Source of the DNA: Sphingobacteriaceae bacterium
GTDB taxonomy: Bacteria > Bacteroidota > Bacteroidia > Sphingobacteriales > Sphingobacteriaceae
DNA length: 64,000 bases
Assembly: GCA_947460875.1 (NCBI GenBank)
Contig: CANHGR010000007.1
Location: 1 to 64,000 of the forward strand
Direction of reading: 5' to 3'
Position numbers and translations under genes: made by a program. The notes under the pieces were generated by a model. The model saw only the letters and a program-made list of their open reading frames with translations. It was not told the origin of the DNA and ran no database searches. This document shows positions 36,489-44,634 of the stretch, piece after piece (within the stretch, counting starts at the first letter, position 1; the number at the start of each line of letters is the position of its first letter).

Positions 36489-39074
36489 TTAAAGCACAAC
36501 CCTCAAAGTCAATCCTAATGTTCTTGGATCTCCAAGAACAGAAGCATAGTGACCTGCGTTTCCACCGGCAGGTAACAGTTGCTCATGATAGTCCTTAGCA
36601 AACACATTACGAGCCCAAATAGCTACTGATAGGCCGATTGCCGTTTTAAATCCTAATCTTGGATTAATTAATGTATAGCCATCAATATTTAAAAATGCAG
36701 AAGGCGATGGACTTGAAGAAAAAGAAGAACGATAATAGCCATCAATAGCCGCATAGAACTTTCCTTCGTTGGCGAAAAACTTGGCGTCTGTTGAGAACTC
36801 TCCGCCAAAAGAACCAGCCCATTTAGAAATTCCCGGAAGGGCGCCACCAGAGATATCTTTAAATGCAACTTGTACATTTGAGCTATTTACAGCACCTGTT
36901 TCCTCAAGTGGGAGAGGCGCATTGGCAAATCTAACGTAACTCGCATCGGTAAATGCTCCAGCAACATAAAAATAGAAATTTCTACTAGCCTGGAGAGTCG
37001 CGTCTAGTTCAAAGCCATGTGTATTTACTTTTTCTGCATTTGCGATATAGCCACGATTAACTCCAAGCTCAGGTGATTGAACATTTGTTTGAAAGTCTTC
37101 GATATCCGAGTTGTGATAAGTTACGTTTAGCGATGAATTGCTAGTGGGGTTTGTCTTAATGCCAATTTCATAGTGCTTTGTATATTCCGGTTTAATCACG
37201 GCGAGATCAAGCGCCGGTGCTCCGGCAATTGTAGGTAAACCTGCTACATTGACTCCTACGGGCTTAAAACTTGTAGAGTAAGTAGCGAAAGCATTTAGAC
37301 GTCTACTTGGTCTATACGATGCCGTTAGGGCATAAGTAAAGTTCTTCTCCGTTGCATCTGCAACATACTTCTGACTGCTGTATACTCCGTTTTTTAACGC
37401 AAGTAGAGCCTGATCGGTTGTTACCAAACCGCCTCTTGCCACGCGATCATAGCTCACATCTTTATTATCATAGTTGTAACGCAGGCCGGGCTGGAAGTGT
37501 AACCCTTCAGCAATTTCCCAATCTACATTAGCAAATATGGCGGCACTTTGGGATTTAATCGATGCATCGGTATATATACCATATCCTTCGAAAAGTCCCG
37601 GTGTTCTCCATCGAGCATCATTAGCGGCACCGGTTGAACTTTGAGAGAAACGCCATTGAGCAGATCCTGATTCTTCTGTACCGTCGACTACCACTTCTTG
37701 ATCAATATAGAACAAGCCGATTACAGCGCTTAATTTTTCAGATAAATCACCAGAATAGCGTATTTCTTGCGACCAGTTATCGTGATCGGCCGGGTTCTGT
37801 GATTTTGCTAAAGCCTGTAGGCCTGTAAAATCTCTGTCATTTGAGGGCCTCCAATTCCAGTATCGCCATGCTGTAGTAGAGGTCAGTGTTCCCGCACCCA
37901 GTTTCGTTTCAGCATTTAGTGAAAAACCTCCTAGTTCGTTTCCCGATCTCCATGGAGTATCATGATCAATTTTACGATCAAATGCGTTCAGGCTTGGCAG
38001 TGTATATCCAAGATCTGAAATTATTGCATTGAATTGTCTATAAGCTGGTCGTTTGGTAGTGACAACTCCGGCTACTACCTGGGCGTATCCATCAGGATTC
38101 TGACCAGAAACATCTCCTACCAGAGTGATTGAGGTATTTTCAGAAGGTTTGAACAATAGTTGACCCCGAAAACCCAGGTTGTTAATATCATTTGTTGCAT
38201 GGCCTGTTCTCACATTCTCAACCACACCATCTCTTTGAGTTCCTGAGAATGAAAGGCGCGCTGCAAATTTCTTGCTTATCGGTCCGGAAACCGAGGCTTT
38301 TGCCTGGATGTAGCCATAATTGCCGAAGCTCGTTTCAAAACTTGCTTCAGGTTTAAACGAAGCTTTACGTGTAGTTATGTTAAACGCCCCTGATGTGGTA
38401 TTCTTCCCGAATAATGTCCCTTGTGGGCCGCGCAGTACCTCGATTCGTTCAATATCTATAAAATCAAGGGTGGCTGCTGCAGGGCGTGCATAATATACGC
38501 CATCCACATAATAGCCAACACCCGGATCAAGGCCATCATTAGTTAAACCGAATGGTGATCCTATTCCGCGGATATTTATACCGGTATTTCTAGGATTTGA
38601 CGTGTACATCTGAACTGATGGAATTAGTTCTTTTATACGGGTAACATTAAATGCACCCGCTTCTTCGAGCTGACTACCTCCTACGACGGAAATTGGAATA
38701 GGAACATTCTGTAAGGTTTCAGTACGCCGTCTGGAAGTAACAACAATTTCCTCTAACAAGGCATCGTCTACAAGAGTTATTTGCAATGGTTCAGCTTGGA
38801 ATCTAAGTACTTGAAAATCCTGAGCCTTAAATCCGACAAAACTTACTCTTAAGAAAAATGGAGTTTCAAGGTTTACCGTAAGGGTAAAATTACCGATTGA
38901 ATCTGCAACGGTGGAGGTTGATGTTCCGCGAACGGTTACGGAAGCTCCGGGTAATGGTAAACCATTGCTGTCTTTGACTACGCCGCTTACATTTTGCTGC
39001 GCAAATGAAGGAACGAGATAAATAGTTATTATAACAAGTAGTATAAATTTTACTGCATAAATTAAATTTTTCAT
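36489..39074 (-). CDS. TonB-dependent outer-membrane receptor
   Basis: An 861-residue receptor. The signal peptide ends PSFAQ (about 25). A CarboxypepD_reg-like beta domain (about 28-105) with GVVKDSNGLPLPGASVTVRG is followed by the plug (TLQNVPIPISVVGGSQLEE, about 120-138; GPQGTLFGKNTTSGAFNI) and a 22-strand-type barrel ending in a hydrophobic C-terminal strand (LGLTLRVVL). It is not SusC-like and has no SusD neighbour, so it resembles siderophore- or small-molecule-type receptors. The divergent sulfur genes and the cysteine-rich leader ahead of it suggest it imports a sulfur compound. The substrate is inferred, not shown. Confidence 0.88.
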   Translation of the reverse strand: MKNLIYAVKFILLVIITIYLVPSFAQQNVSGVVKDSNGLPLPGASVTVRGTSTSTVADSIGNFTLTVNLETPFFLRVSFVGFKAQDFQVLRFQAEPLQITLVDDALLEEIVVTSRRRTETLQNVPIPISVVGGSQLEEAGAFNVTRIKELIPSVQMYTSNPRNTGINIRGIGSPFGLTNDGLDPGVGYYVDGVYYARPAAATLDFIDIERIEVLRGPQGTLFGKNTTSGAFNITTRKASFKPEASFETSFGNYGYIQAKASVSGPISKKFAARLSFSGTQRDGVVENVRTGHATNDINNLGFRGQLLFKPSENTSITLVGDVSGQNPDGYAQVVAGVVTTKRPAYRQFNAIISDLGYTLPSLNAFDRKIDHDTPWRSGNELGGFSLNAETKLGAGTLTSTTAWRYWNWRPSNDRDFTGLQALAKSQNPADHDNWSQEIRYSGDLSEKLSAVIGLFYIDQEVVVDGTEESGSAQWRFSQSSTGAANDARWRTPGLFEGYGIYTDASIKSQSAAIFANVDWEIAEGLHFQPGLRYNYDNKDVSYDRVARGGLVTTDQALLALKNGVYSSQKYVADATEKNFTYALTASYRPSRRLNAFATYSTSFKPVGVNVAGLPTIAGAPALDLAVIKPEYTKHYEIGIKTNPTSNSSLNVTYHNSDIEDFQTNVQSPELGVNRGYIANAEKVNTHGFELDATLQASRNFYFYVAGAFTDASYVRFANAPLPLEETGAVNSSNVQVAFKDISGGALPGISKWAGSFGGEFSTDAKFFANEGKFYAAIDGYYRSSFSSSPSPSAFLNIDGYTLINPRLGFKTAIGLSVAIWARNVFAKDYHEQLLPAGGNAGHYASVLGDPRTLGLTLRVVL

Positions 39075-39084
39075 TGAGTCATTG

Positions 39085-39153
39085 TTAAGATTTAGAAATA
39101 GAGGAATAAATGAGAAACTGTCTTAGAAAAATCAACAACAGCAGCAAGGGCAT
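39085..39153 (-). other. Second overlapping short open frame ahead of the TonB receptor
   Basis: A 22-codon frame starting at an ATG that lies within the cysteine codon run of the upstream leader (the ATG is formed by the AAA-TGC junction). It reads MPLLLLLIFLRQF... and stops 10 nt before the receptor ATG. Its placement would let it couple leader translation to receptor translation. It may equally be chance. No composition or homology evidence supports expression. Confidence 0.25.
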
Positions 39154-39206
39154 TTATTAAACACAAAAAGTTCAAAATTCGGAGAAATAAATAAATTAAA
39201 ATACAT
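39132..39206 (-). CDS. Candidate cysteine-rich leader peptide
   Basis: A 24-residue open frame, too short for usual gene calls. It begins at an ATG 13 nt downstream of the predicted transcription start and ends NKCPCCCC-stop, so five of the last six codons are Cys (TGC, TGC, TGC, TGT, TGT). The receptor gene starts 57 nt after its stop. The form is that of an amino-acid-sensing leader: scarcity of Cys-tRNA would stall ribosomes in the run. Cysteine-codon leaders that attenuate sulfur genes are known from mycobacteria. I see no clear terminator hairpin in the 57-nt gap, so any control would be translational or Rho-based. Expression is inferred from promoter and context. Confidence 0.6.
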   Translation of the reverse strand: MYFNLFISPNFELFVFNKCPCCCC

Positions 39207-39225
39207 AGTCTATAGAAATAGTAGG

Positions 39226-39254
39226 CAAATATACTGTATTTCTTATGTTTCAAA
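39226..39254 (-). promoter_or_regulatory. Promoter of the leader and TonB receptor
   Basis: On the minus strand TTTG (39251-39254) is followed after 17 nt by TATATTTG (39226-39233), a full match to the Bacteroidota consensus. The predicted start at about 39219 lies 13 nt ahead of the leader ATG. Confidence 0.75.
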
Positions 39255-39533
39255 ATTATTTTTTTAATTTTTTATCATCCCTTTGCCAGTAAGCTCTTTG
39301 GAACCTTGCATTTTCAAGGGCCGGCAATGCATTATGATGAATACGGATATTTGGGCATTATCTCCCAAAAGCCATGCACAGAGCTATCATTTCGTCATGA
39401 AGCATACAATATTTGGCATTTTATCAACGCAAAGTAAAACCGTGTGTGAATGAAAGATAACCGCACTTTTCAAGTCCATATATCCCGTCCAATTCGGTTT
39501 ATTGCATTCTAATGATTCTGTTTGAAGATTTTA
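39255..39533. other. Gene-free spacer between divergent sulfur promoters
   Basis: A 279-bp stretch between the two divergent promoters. It holds short imperfect hairpins (for example GGGCATTATCTCCC near 39353) but no open frame of note in either direction and no riboswitch that I recognise. It is the likely place for upstream regulator binding. Confidence 0.4.
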
Positions 39534-39565
39534 TTTGCCAAAAGCAAACTCAAGTCTTATTTTTG
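39534..39565 (+). promoter_or_regulatory. Promoter of the sulfite reductase unit
   Basis: TTTG (39534-39537), 20 nt, then TATTTTTG (39558-39565) match the Bacteroidota consensus. The predicted start at about 39572 gives a leader of about 22 nt before the ATG at 39594. Confidence 0.7.
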
Positions 39566-39593
39566 CTGGCATACACTACCAACTCTATAGAAT

Positions 39594-41690
39594 ATGCAAA
39601 GTTTCAGGACTGAATTAGAAAATCCTGTAGTCGAACAAGATATTATCGATCTCGAAAGAAGGATCCGATTGTTCCAAGAAGGCGAAATCCATGAAGAAAA
39701 ATTTCGAAGCTTGAGACTTGCGCGCGGTGTATACGGTCAGCGTCAACAAGGTGTACAAATGATTCGTATCAAGTTGCCTTATGGAAAAGTAAGCACAACA
39801 CAACTCAACAGGATTTCTGATGTGGCTGATAAGTACGCAACCGGAAACCTTCATATAACCACCCGCCAAGATATACAATTACACTTTGTCAGCTTGGACA
39901 GAACTCCCGAACTTTGGTCTGAGCTGGAACAAGATAAAATAACGCTACGTGAAGCTTGCGGCAATACTGTACGAAACGTTACTGCCTCGGCAGAGGCTGG
40001 TATTGACCCCAATGAAGTTTTTGATATCAGTCCGTACGCACAGGCCTATTTCGAATACTTCTTACGTAATCCTGTTTGCCAGGACATGGGTAGAAAGTTT
40101 AAAATCGCATTTTCCTCGTCAGAATCAGATACGGCGTTTACGTTTATGCATGATCTTGGTTTTATCCCGAAGGTTAGAGTTGAAAACGGAAAAGAAATAA
40201 GGGGATTTAAAATAGTCTTAGGAGGGGGTTTAGGTTCACAACCACATATTGCTGAGCATGTTACAGATTTCATGCATGAAGACCTTATTATCCCTTTCGG
40301 GGAAGCTGTGTTGCGCATTTTTGACCGATACGGTGAGCGTGTAAAAAGACATAAGGCGCGGATGAAATACCTCATTCAAGACCTGGGCCTAGATCCGTTC
40401 TTAAAACTTGTTGAGGAAGAACGTTTAGCGCTCAAGAACAAAATAGTTAAAATTAGCCGTGAGTATCCTGCGCCGATTTTATCTGACGGGAAGATATTCA
40501 GCGCAATCCCGAGCAACCCATTGAAATATGAACAATGGTTGCAAAGCAACATTTATTCGCAGCGTCAGGAAGGTTTCAAGGCAATCGGTCTAAAGGTTCA
40601 AAATGGCGATATAAAGACACCCATTGCTCGCAAATTGGTACATTTAGTAAGGGCAATTGCTGCCGACGATATTCGTCTTACGAACACGCAGGGAATAGTA
40701 TTGCGTTATGTGCGTGAAGAGAATCTTGCTTATGCATTCGAAGAATTAGATAAGCTAGGATTGGCCGAGCCAGGTTTCGGCTCCGTGGCCGACGTAACTT
40801 CATGCCCCGGCACCGATACTTGTAATCTTGGTATCTCTAACAGTACAGGCATCACCCGCGAGCTTGAAAAAGTGATCGTCGAAGAATATCCTGACCTAAT
40901 TTATAATAAAGACATTACTATAAAAATAAGCGGTTGTATAAATGCCTGCGGACAGCATGCGATGGCTGCTATCGGCTTCCACGGTTCCAGTATGAAAGTT
41001 GGTAAATTGGTTGCTCCTGCCTTGCAGGTTTTATTAGGTGGCGGCCCTACCGGGGATGGTGCCGGACTGGCATCAGACAAGGTTATAAAAGTTCCGAGCA
41101 AAAGGGGACCACAGGCGCTACGCGTCTTGCTGGAAGATTACCAGTCTAAATGCGATGAAGGTGAGCTATTCAACCAATATTATGCCCGCCAGGGGAAGAT
41201 CTATTTCTACGATCTTTTAAACCATCTTGGAAATACTGATACGATTACACCTGATGATTTCATCGACTGGGGACATACAGAGGCCTACAAACCTGAAATA
41301 GGCGTAGGCGAATGCGCAAGTGTTATGATCGATCTTGTAGCGACATTACTTCTTGATTCTGAAGAAAAAATACAGAAGGCAGAAGAATCATTCGCTGCAG
41401 ACGATTTTCCAGAATCAATTTATTACAGCTATACTTCCTTCGTCAATACTGCTAAAGCGCTACTGACCGGAGAGGGTACAAAAACAAATACGCAAGCGGG
41501 AATTATTAAAGATTTTGATGAACTTTTTATATCGGGAGGTAAAATCGATGTTGGCGTTAGTTTTACAGATCTGGTTTATCAGATCAATCAACAAGAGCCT
41601 TCGAGAGAATTTGCATCGTATTATTTAGAGCAAGCAAATATTTTTCAACAAAAAGCAGCAGCATTTCGACAGCTACAAATAGCCGAATAA
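39594..41690 (+). CDS. Siroheme sulfite/nitrite reductase with C-terminal HEPN domain
   Basis: A 698-residue reductase. Two ferredoxin-like half-domains and two siroheme/[4Fe-4S] domains run from about 40 to 560. Cluster ligands are Cys404, Cys410, Cys448 and Cys452 (TSCPGTDTC...SGCINACGQH), with NLHITTRQDIQLHF near 85-98. It catalyses six-electron reduction of sulfite to sulfide (or nitrite to ammonia). After about residue 575 there is a helical HEPN-like domain (FPESIYYSYTSFVNTAKALL). The next gene, a siroheme synthase/sulfite exporter fusion, favours sulfite as substrate. Electron donor is not encoded here. Confidence 0.87.
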   Translation: MQSFRTELENPVVEQDIIDLERRIRLFQEGEIHEEKFRSLRLARGVYGQRQQGVQMIRIKLPYGKVSTTQLNRISDVADKYATGNLHITTRQDIQLHFVSLDRTPELWSELEQDKITLREACGNTVRNVTASAEAGIDPNEVFDISPYAQAYFEYFLRNPVCQDMGRKFKIAFSSSESDTAFTFMHDLGFIPKVRVENGKEIRGFKIVLGGGLGSQPHIAEHVTDFMHEDLIIPFGEAVLRIFDRYGERVKRHKARMKYLIQDLGLDPFLKLVEEERLALKNKIVKISREYPAPILSDGKIFSAIPSNPLKYEQWLQSNIYSQRQEGFKAIGLKVQNGDIKTPIARKLVHLVRAIAADDIRLTNTQGIVLRYVREENLAYAFEELDKLGLAEPGFGSVADVTSCPGTDTCNLGISNSTGITRELEKVIVEEYPDLIYNKDITIKISGCINACGQHAMAAIGFHGSSMKVGKLVAPALQVLLGGGPTGDGAGLASDKVIKVPSKRGPQALRVLLEDYQSKCDEGELFNQYYARQGKIYFYDLLNHLGNTDTITPDDFIDWGHTEAYKPEIGVGECASVMIDLVATLLLDSEEKIQKAEESFAADDFPESIYYSYTSFVNTAKALLTGEGTKTNTQAGIIKDFDELFISGGKIDVGVSFTDLVYQINQQEPSREFASYYLEQANIFQQKAAAFRQLQIAE

Positions 41691-41732
41691 TGATCTCATT
41701 TAGAGTGTATAAAAAGGAATACCCATTCAGCC

Positions 41733-43226
41733 ATGTCAACAGAACATAAAGAGCATAACACACTTTTTCCTGTATTTCTCAAGCTTGAGAAGTTAAACCT
41801 GTTGATCGTTGGTGGAGGAACCGTGGCTCTGGAAAAACTAACTGCAGTGATGTCGAATAGCCCGCAGGCGAAAGTTAAATTAGTTGCAACAGAGATCTTC
41901 CCTGAAGTAAAAGCTTTTATCGAAAAAAAGGCTATTCCGTTTCAAGAAAGACCGTTTCAAGAACAGGATATGGAGGGCGTCGATGTCGCGATCATCGCGG
42001 TAAACGATAAGACCCTTAGCCAAGAGATTTCTGATGCATGTGTTTCCCGAAAAATTCTCACCAACGTGGCTGATAAGCCTGAATACTGTGATTTTTATCT
42101 GGGCTCTGTTGTACAAAAAGGAAATCTGAAAATTGCAATATCAACTAACGGCAAATCGCCCACGGTTGCAAAAAGAGTAAAAGAGGTTTTAAATGAAGCC
42201 TTCCCACATGAGATAGATGATGTGCTTACTAATATGCAGCAAATCAGGAACACCCTAAGCGGCGATTTTTCTGACAAGGTAAAGCAGCTAAATGATATTA
42301 CTTCTGTTCTTGCGGTAAAAACTGAGACGGAAACCTCAGGTCACAAAAAACTTGTTCAAACACTACTCTATTTAGGTGCTGCAGTTTGCCTGATGGTGCT
42401 TGGACATTTACTTTTTTCTTTTTTTACTTATGATCGAATTTATAGTGTTTCAGGCTGGCTCACTGCACAAATAACGACGGATCTGCTCATTTATATGCTG
42501 GGTGGCTTTATTGCCCAAATGATAGACGGAGCTCTCGGAATGGCATATGGCGTGAGCGCAACTACATTTCTACTTTCTTTTGGAATCAGTCCGGCAGCTG
42601 CAAGCGCAAGCGTGCATACATCAGAGATATTTACCTCGGGTGTTTCAGGGTTGATGCACCTGAAATTTGGCAATGTCAATAGTAAACTTTTTAAGAATTT
42701 ACTTCTCCCAGGCATAGTAGGCGCAATACTCGGAGCGTATATACTTTCTTCTTTGGAAGAATATAGCTATATATTGAAACCCATTGTTGCATCGTACACA
42801 ATGGTGCTGGGTGTTATTATTATCCGCAAGGCCATAAAAGCTAAGTCTAAAAAGAAAAAAACCAAGAATATCGGAGTTTTAGCATTGTTTGGGGGCTTCT
42901 TAGACGCTGTTGGAGGTGGAGGATGGGGACCAATTGTCACTTCCACGCTTATCGCCAACGGACGCAATGCTCGTTACACCATTGGCTCGGTAAACCTCGC
43001 GGAATTTTTTGTTGCGTTCTCAAGTTCAGTAACTTTTATTTTATTTATTGGGCTTAACCATTTCCAGGTAATTTTGGGACTAATCCTTGGCGGAATGATT
43101 GCAGCACCTATCGCTGCTCGCTTGTCGAGTAAACTTCCTGTTAAAACCATTATGCTCGTCGTTGGCATCGTCGTCATATTAGTTTCTGTTCGAATCATCT
43201 TGCTCATGCTTTGGCCCTACCTGTAA
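41733..43226 (+). CDS. Precorrin-2 dehydrogenase/ferrochelatase domain fused to TauE/SafE exporter
   Basis: A 497-residue fusion. The N-terminal part (about 1-205) is a Met8/CysG N-terminal-type siroheme domain: LLIVGGGTVALEKL (NAD-binding, about 23-36), VDVAIIAVND, LTNVADKPEYCDFY and ISTNGKSPTVAKRVKE. The C-terminal part (about 212-497) is a TauE/SafE (TSUP) membrane transporter of about eight helices with two half-repeats (GGFIAQMIDGALGMAYGVS and GGFLDAVGGGGWGPIVTS). One chain therefore makes siroheme for the reductase next door and probably moves sulfite or a related anion across the inner membrane. The gene lies 42 nt after the reductase. Confidence 0.88.
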   Translation: MSTEHKEHNTLFPVFLKLEKLNLLIVGGGTVALEKLTAVMSNSPQAKVKLVATEIFPEVKAFIEKKAIPFQERPFQEQDMEGVDVAIIAVNDKTLSQEISDACVSRKILTNVADKPEYCDFYLGSVVQKGNLKIAISTNGKSPTVAKRVKEVLNEAFPHEIDDVLTNMQQIRNTLSGDFSDKVKQLNDITSVLAVKTETETSGHKKLVQTLLYLGAAVCLMVLGHLLFSFFTYDRIYSVSGWLTAQITTDLLIYMLGGFIAQMIDGALGMAYGVSATTFLLSFGISPAAASASVHTSEIFTSGVSGLMHLKFGNVNSKLFKNLLLPGIVGAILGAYILSSLEEYSYILKPIVASYTMVLGVIIIRKAIKAKSKKKKTKNIGVLALFGGFLDAVGGGGWGPIVTSTLIANGRNARYTIGSVNLAEFFVAFSSSVTFILFIGLNHFQVILGLILGGMIAAPIAARLSSKLPVKTIMLVVGIVVILVSVRIILLMLWPYL

Positions 43227-43260
43227 TTGATTTATTTTTATAATTTTATAAAAAAATCCC

Positions 43261-43716
43261 TTGCTAACCAAGAAAGCGAAATACGCGTTTAAGGCATTAA
43301 TTGCTCTTGCGAGGAATGAGAGCAATCAACCAATCCTTATATCAGATATTGCTAGGAACGAACAACTTCCAAGGAAATTTCTTGAAGCAATCTTGCTGGA
43401 ACTAAAGCGAGGCGGATATCTTGGAAGCAAGAAAGGTGCAGGTGGAGGATATTATCTTTTAAAACCCGCATCGGAAATCCAAATGACATCGGTCATCCGA
43501 ATTATCGACGGTCCGATTGCCATGCTCCCTTGTATAAGTTTAAACTTCTACGAGCGCTGTGATGAGTGCATAAGTGAACATTATTGCGGAATCCGCGATG
43601 TTATGAAAGATGTTCGTGATGCAACATTAAAAATACTCGGCGAAACTACCATCGCAGACATGGTGAAGAGAGAAGATGCACTCGGCTTTACGCTTAAAAA
43701 ACTTCCGGTAACTTAA
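43261..43716 (+). CDS. Rrf2-family transcriptional regulator
   Basis: A 151-residue Rrf2 protein. The winged-helix half (KYAFKALIALARNESNQPILISDIA) includes the recognition segment RKFLEAILLELKRGGYLGSKKGAGGGYYL (split here by motif: EAILLELKRGGYL and KKGAGGGYYLLKP). The C-terminal half has four cysteines (MLPCIS, RCDECIS, HYCGI), suggesting a redox, Fe-S or O-acetylserine/cysteine-type signal. The start is TTG; the family N-terminus ML(S/T)KKAKYA begins here and no ATG is available. Last gene of the sulfur unit, so it probably regulates it. A terminator follows. Confidence 0.87.
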   Translation: MLTKKAKYAFKALIALARNESNQPILISDIARNEQLPRKFLEAILLELKRGGYLGSKKGAGGGYYLLKPASEIQMTSVIRIIDGPIAMLPCISLNFYERCDECISEHYCGIRDVMKDVRDATLKILGETTIADMVKREDALGFTLKKLPVT

Positions 43717-43838
43717 TTTCCAAGACCAAATCTCTACTCATTGCAATGTCAGTCAATCGTCAGTTTTCTAGACATGCAAATCTTTTCTGACACGTATAGC
43801 GTAACTATAAGCATCATTGGTTTGGTGGTTTAGGTTAG

Positions 43839-43870
43839 ACTTGACCTAGCATGTTGTTAGGTCAAGTTTT
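43839..43870 (+). terminator. Probable intrinsic terminator of the sulfur unit
   Basis: A 9-bp stem (CTTGACCTA paired with TAGGTCAAG) with a 9-nt loop, followed by TTTTT. It lies about 125 nt after the Rrf2 gene and 40 nt before the peroxidase gene. Confidence 0.65.
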
Positions 43871-43909
43871 TAAAAAATATCAATTACTTTGTAAGAAAAA
43901 TCCAGGATC

Positions 43910-44419
43910 ATGAAAATTGCACTACTACTTTTAGCCTTTTTATTTGCAGATACAGCATCTGTCTATGACTTTAAAGTCAATTCTATAGAAGGTAGAACTA
44001 TTGACCTAAAAAAATACAAAGGAAGAAAAATACTAATCGTCAATACTGCCTCTGAATGTGGATATACACCACAATACAAAGAACTAGAGGCTTTGTCTAA
44101 ACAGTATAAAAACAAGTTGGTAGTTATAGGCTTTCCTGCGAATAATTTTGGTGGTCAAGAACCAGGGAGTAATACTCTTATTAAAGAATTTTGTGAGAAG
44201 AACTATGGTGTTACTTTTCCATTAAGCGAAAAGGTAAGTGTAAAAGGCAGTGATATCAATGCGCTCTTTAAATACTTAGTATCTGCACCTAATCCAGATT
44301 TTACAGGAGAAGTAAAATGGAATTTCGAAAAATTCTTATTGGACGAGAATGGAACATTAATACACCGTTTTAGATCGGCTGTACGCCCTACTTCGATTGA
44401 AATTACTAAATATCTTTAA
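43910..44419 (+). CDS. Glutathione peroxidase-family thiol peroxidase
   Basis: A 169-residue peroxidase with a hydrophobic N-terminus (about 1-17) that may direct export. The catalytic motif is NTASECGYTPQY with Cys50 in place of selenocysteine. The Gln and Trp partners lie in GFPANNFGGQEPG and WNFEKFLLDENG. Such Cys-type enzymes usually take electrons from thioredoxin rather than glutathione and reduce peroxides. The gene is a single unit, preceded by a terminator. Confidence 0.9.
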   Translation: MKIALLLLAFLFADTASVYDFKVNSIEGRTIDLKKYKGRKILIVNTASECGYTPQYKELEALSKQYKNKLVVIGFPANNFGGQEPGSNTLIKEFCEKNYGVTFPLSEKVSVKGSDINALFKYLVSAPNPDFTGEVKWNFEKFLLDENGTLIHRFRSAVRPTSIEITKYL

Positions 44420-44465
44420 TAAGAAATACGATTCATGGATCATATTCCCACAAGAAACTGAAGAA

Positions 44466-44573
44466 TTAAAATCGTAATGCACTAAGCATTGCAACAACAA
44501 GTCCAAGGTATTTTAATACGCCAATGATTGCTACTTCATCCTCGACAGGAAGTCGCGGTCGTTCAATATTCAT
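44466..44573 (-). CDS. Candidate 35-residue membrane microprotein
   Basis: A short open frame starting MNIERPRLPVEDEV and continuing into one hydrophobic helix (about 16-33) that ends at the C-terminus with LRF. It lies 61 nt downstream of a 73-residue membrane protein on the same strand and fills an otherwise empty gap. The acidic-then-hydrophobic layout resembles a small single-pass protein. Coding status rests on frame, start codon and context; no family is known to me. Confidence 0.45.
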   Translation of the reverse strand: MNIERPRLPVEDEVAIIGVLKYLGLVVAMLSALRF

Positions 44574-44634
44574 ACCGATGTGACAGTCAAGTACGTCGTA
44601 TGTTTTAAAAAAACGGAAAAAAAATAGTTGATTA

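Noticed and set aside
39110-39160. A 16-codon plus-strand frame (MRNCLRKINNSSKGIY) facing the Cys leader
   Set aside because: It is the complement of the leader's codon run and carries only one Cys; no promoter faces it and it leads to no plus-strand gene nearby.
39255-39533. Possible riboswitch (SAM-type) between the divergent sulfur promoters
   Set aside because: I could not identify a conserved core or a long helix set, and most of the stretch is upstream of both predicted transcription starts.
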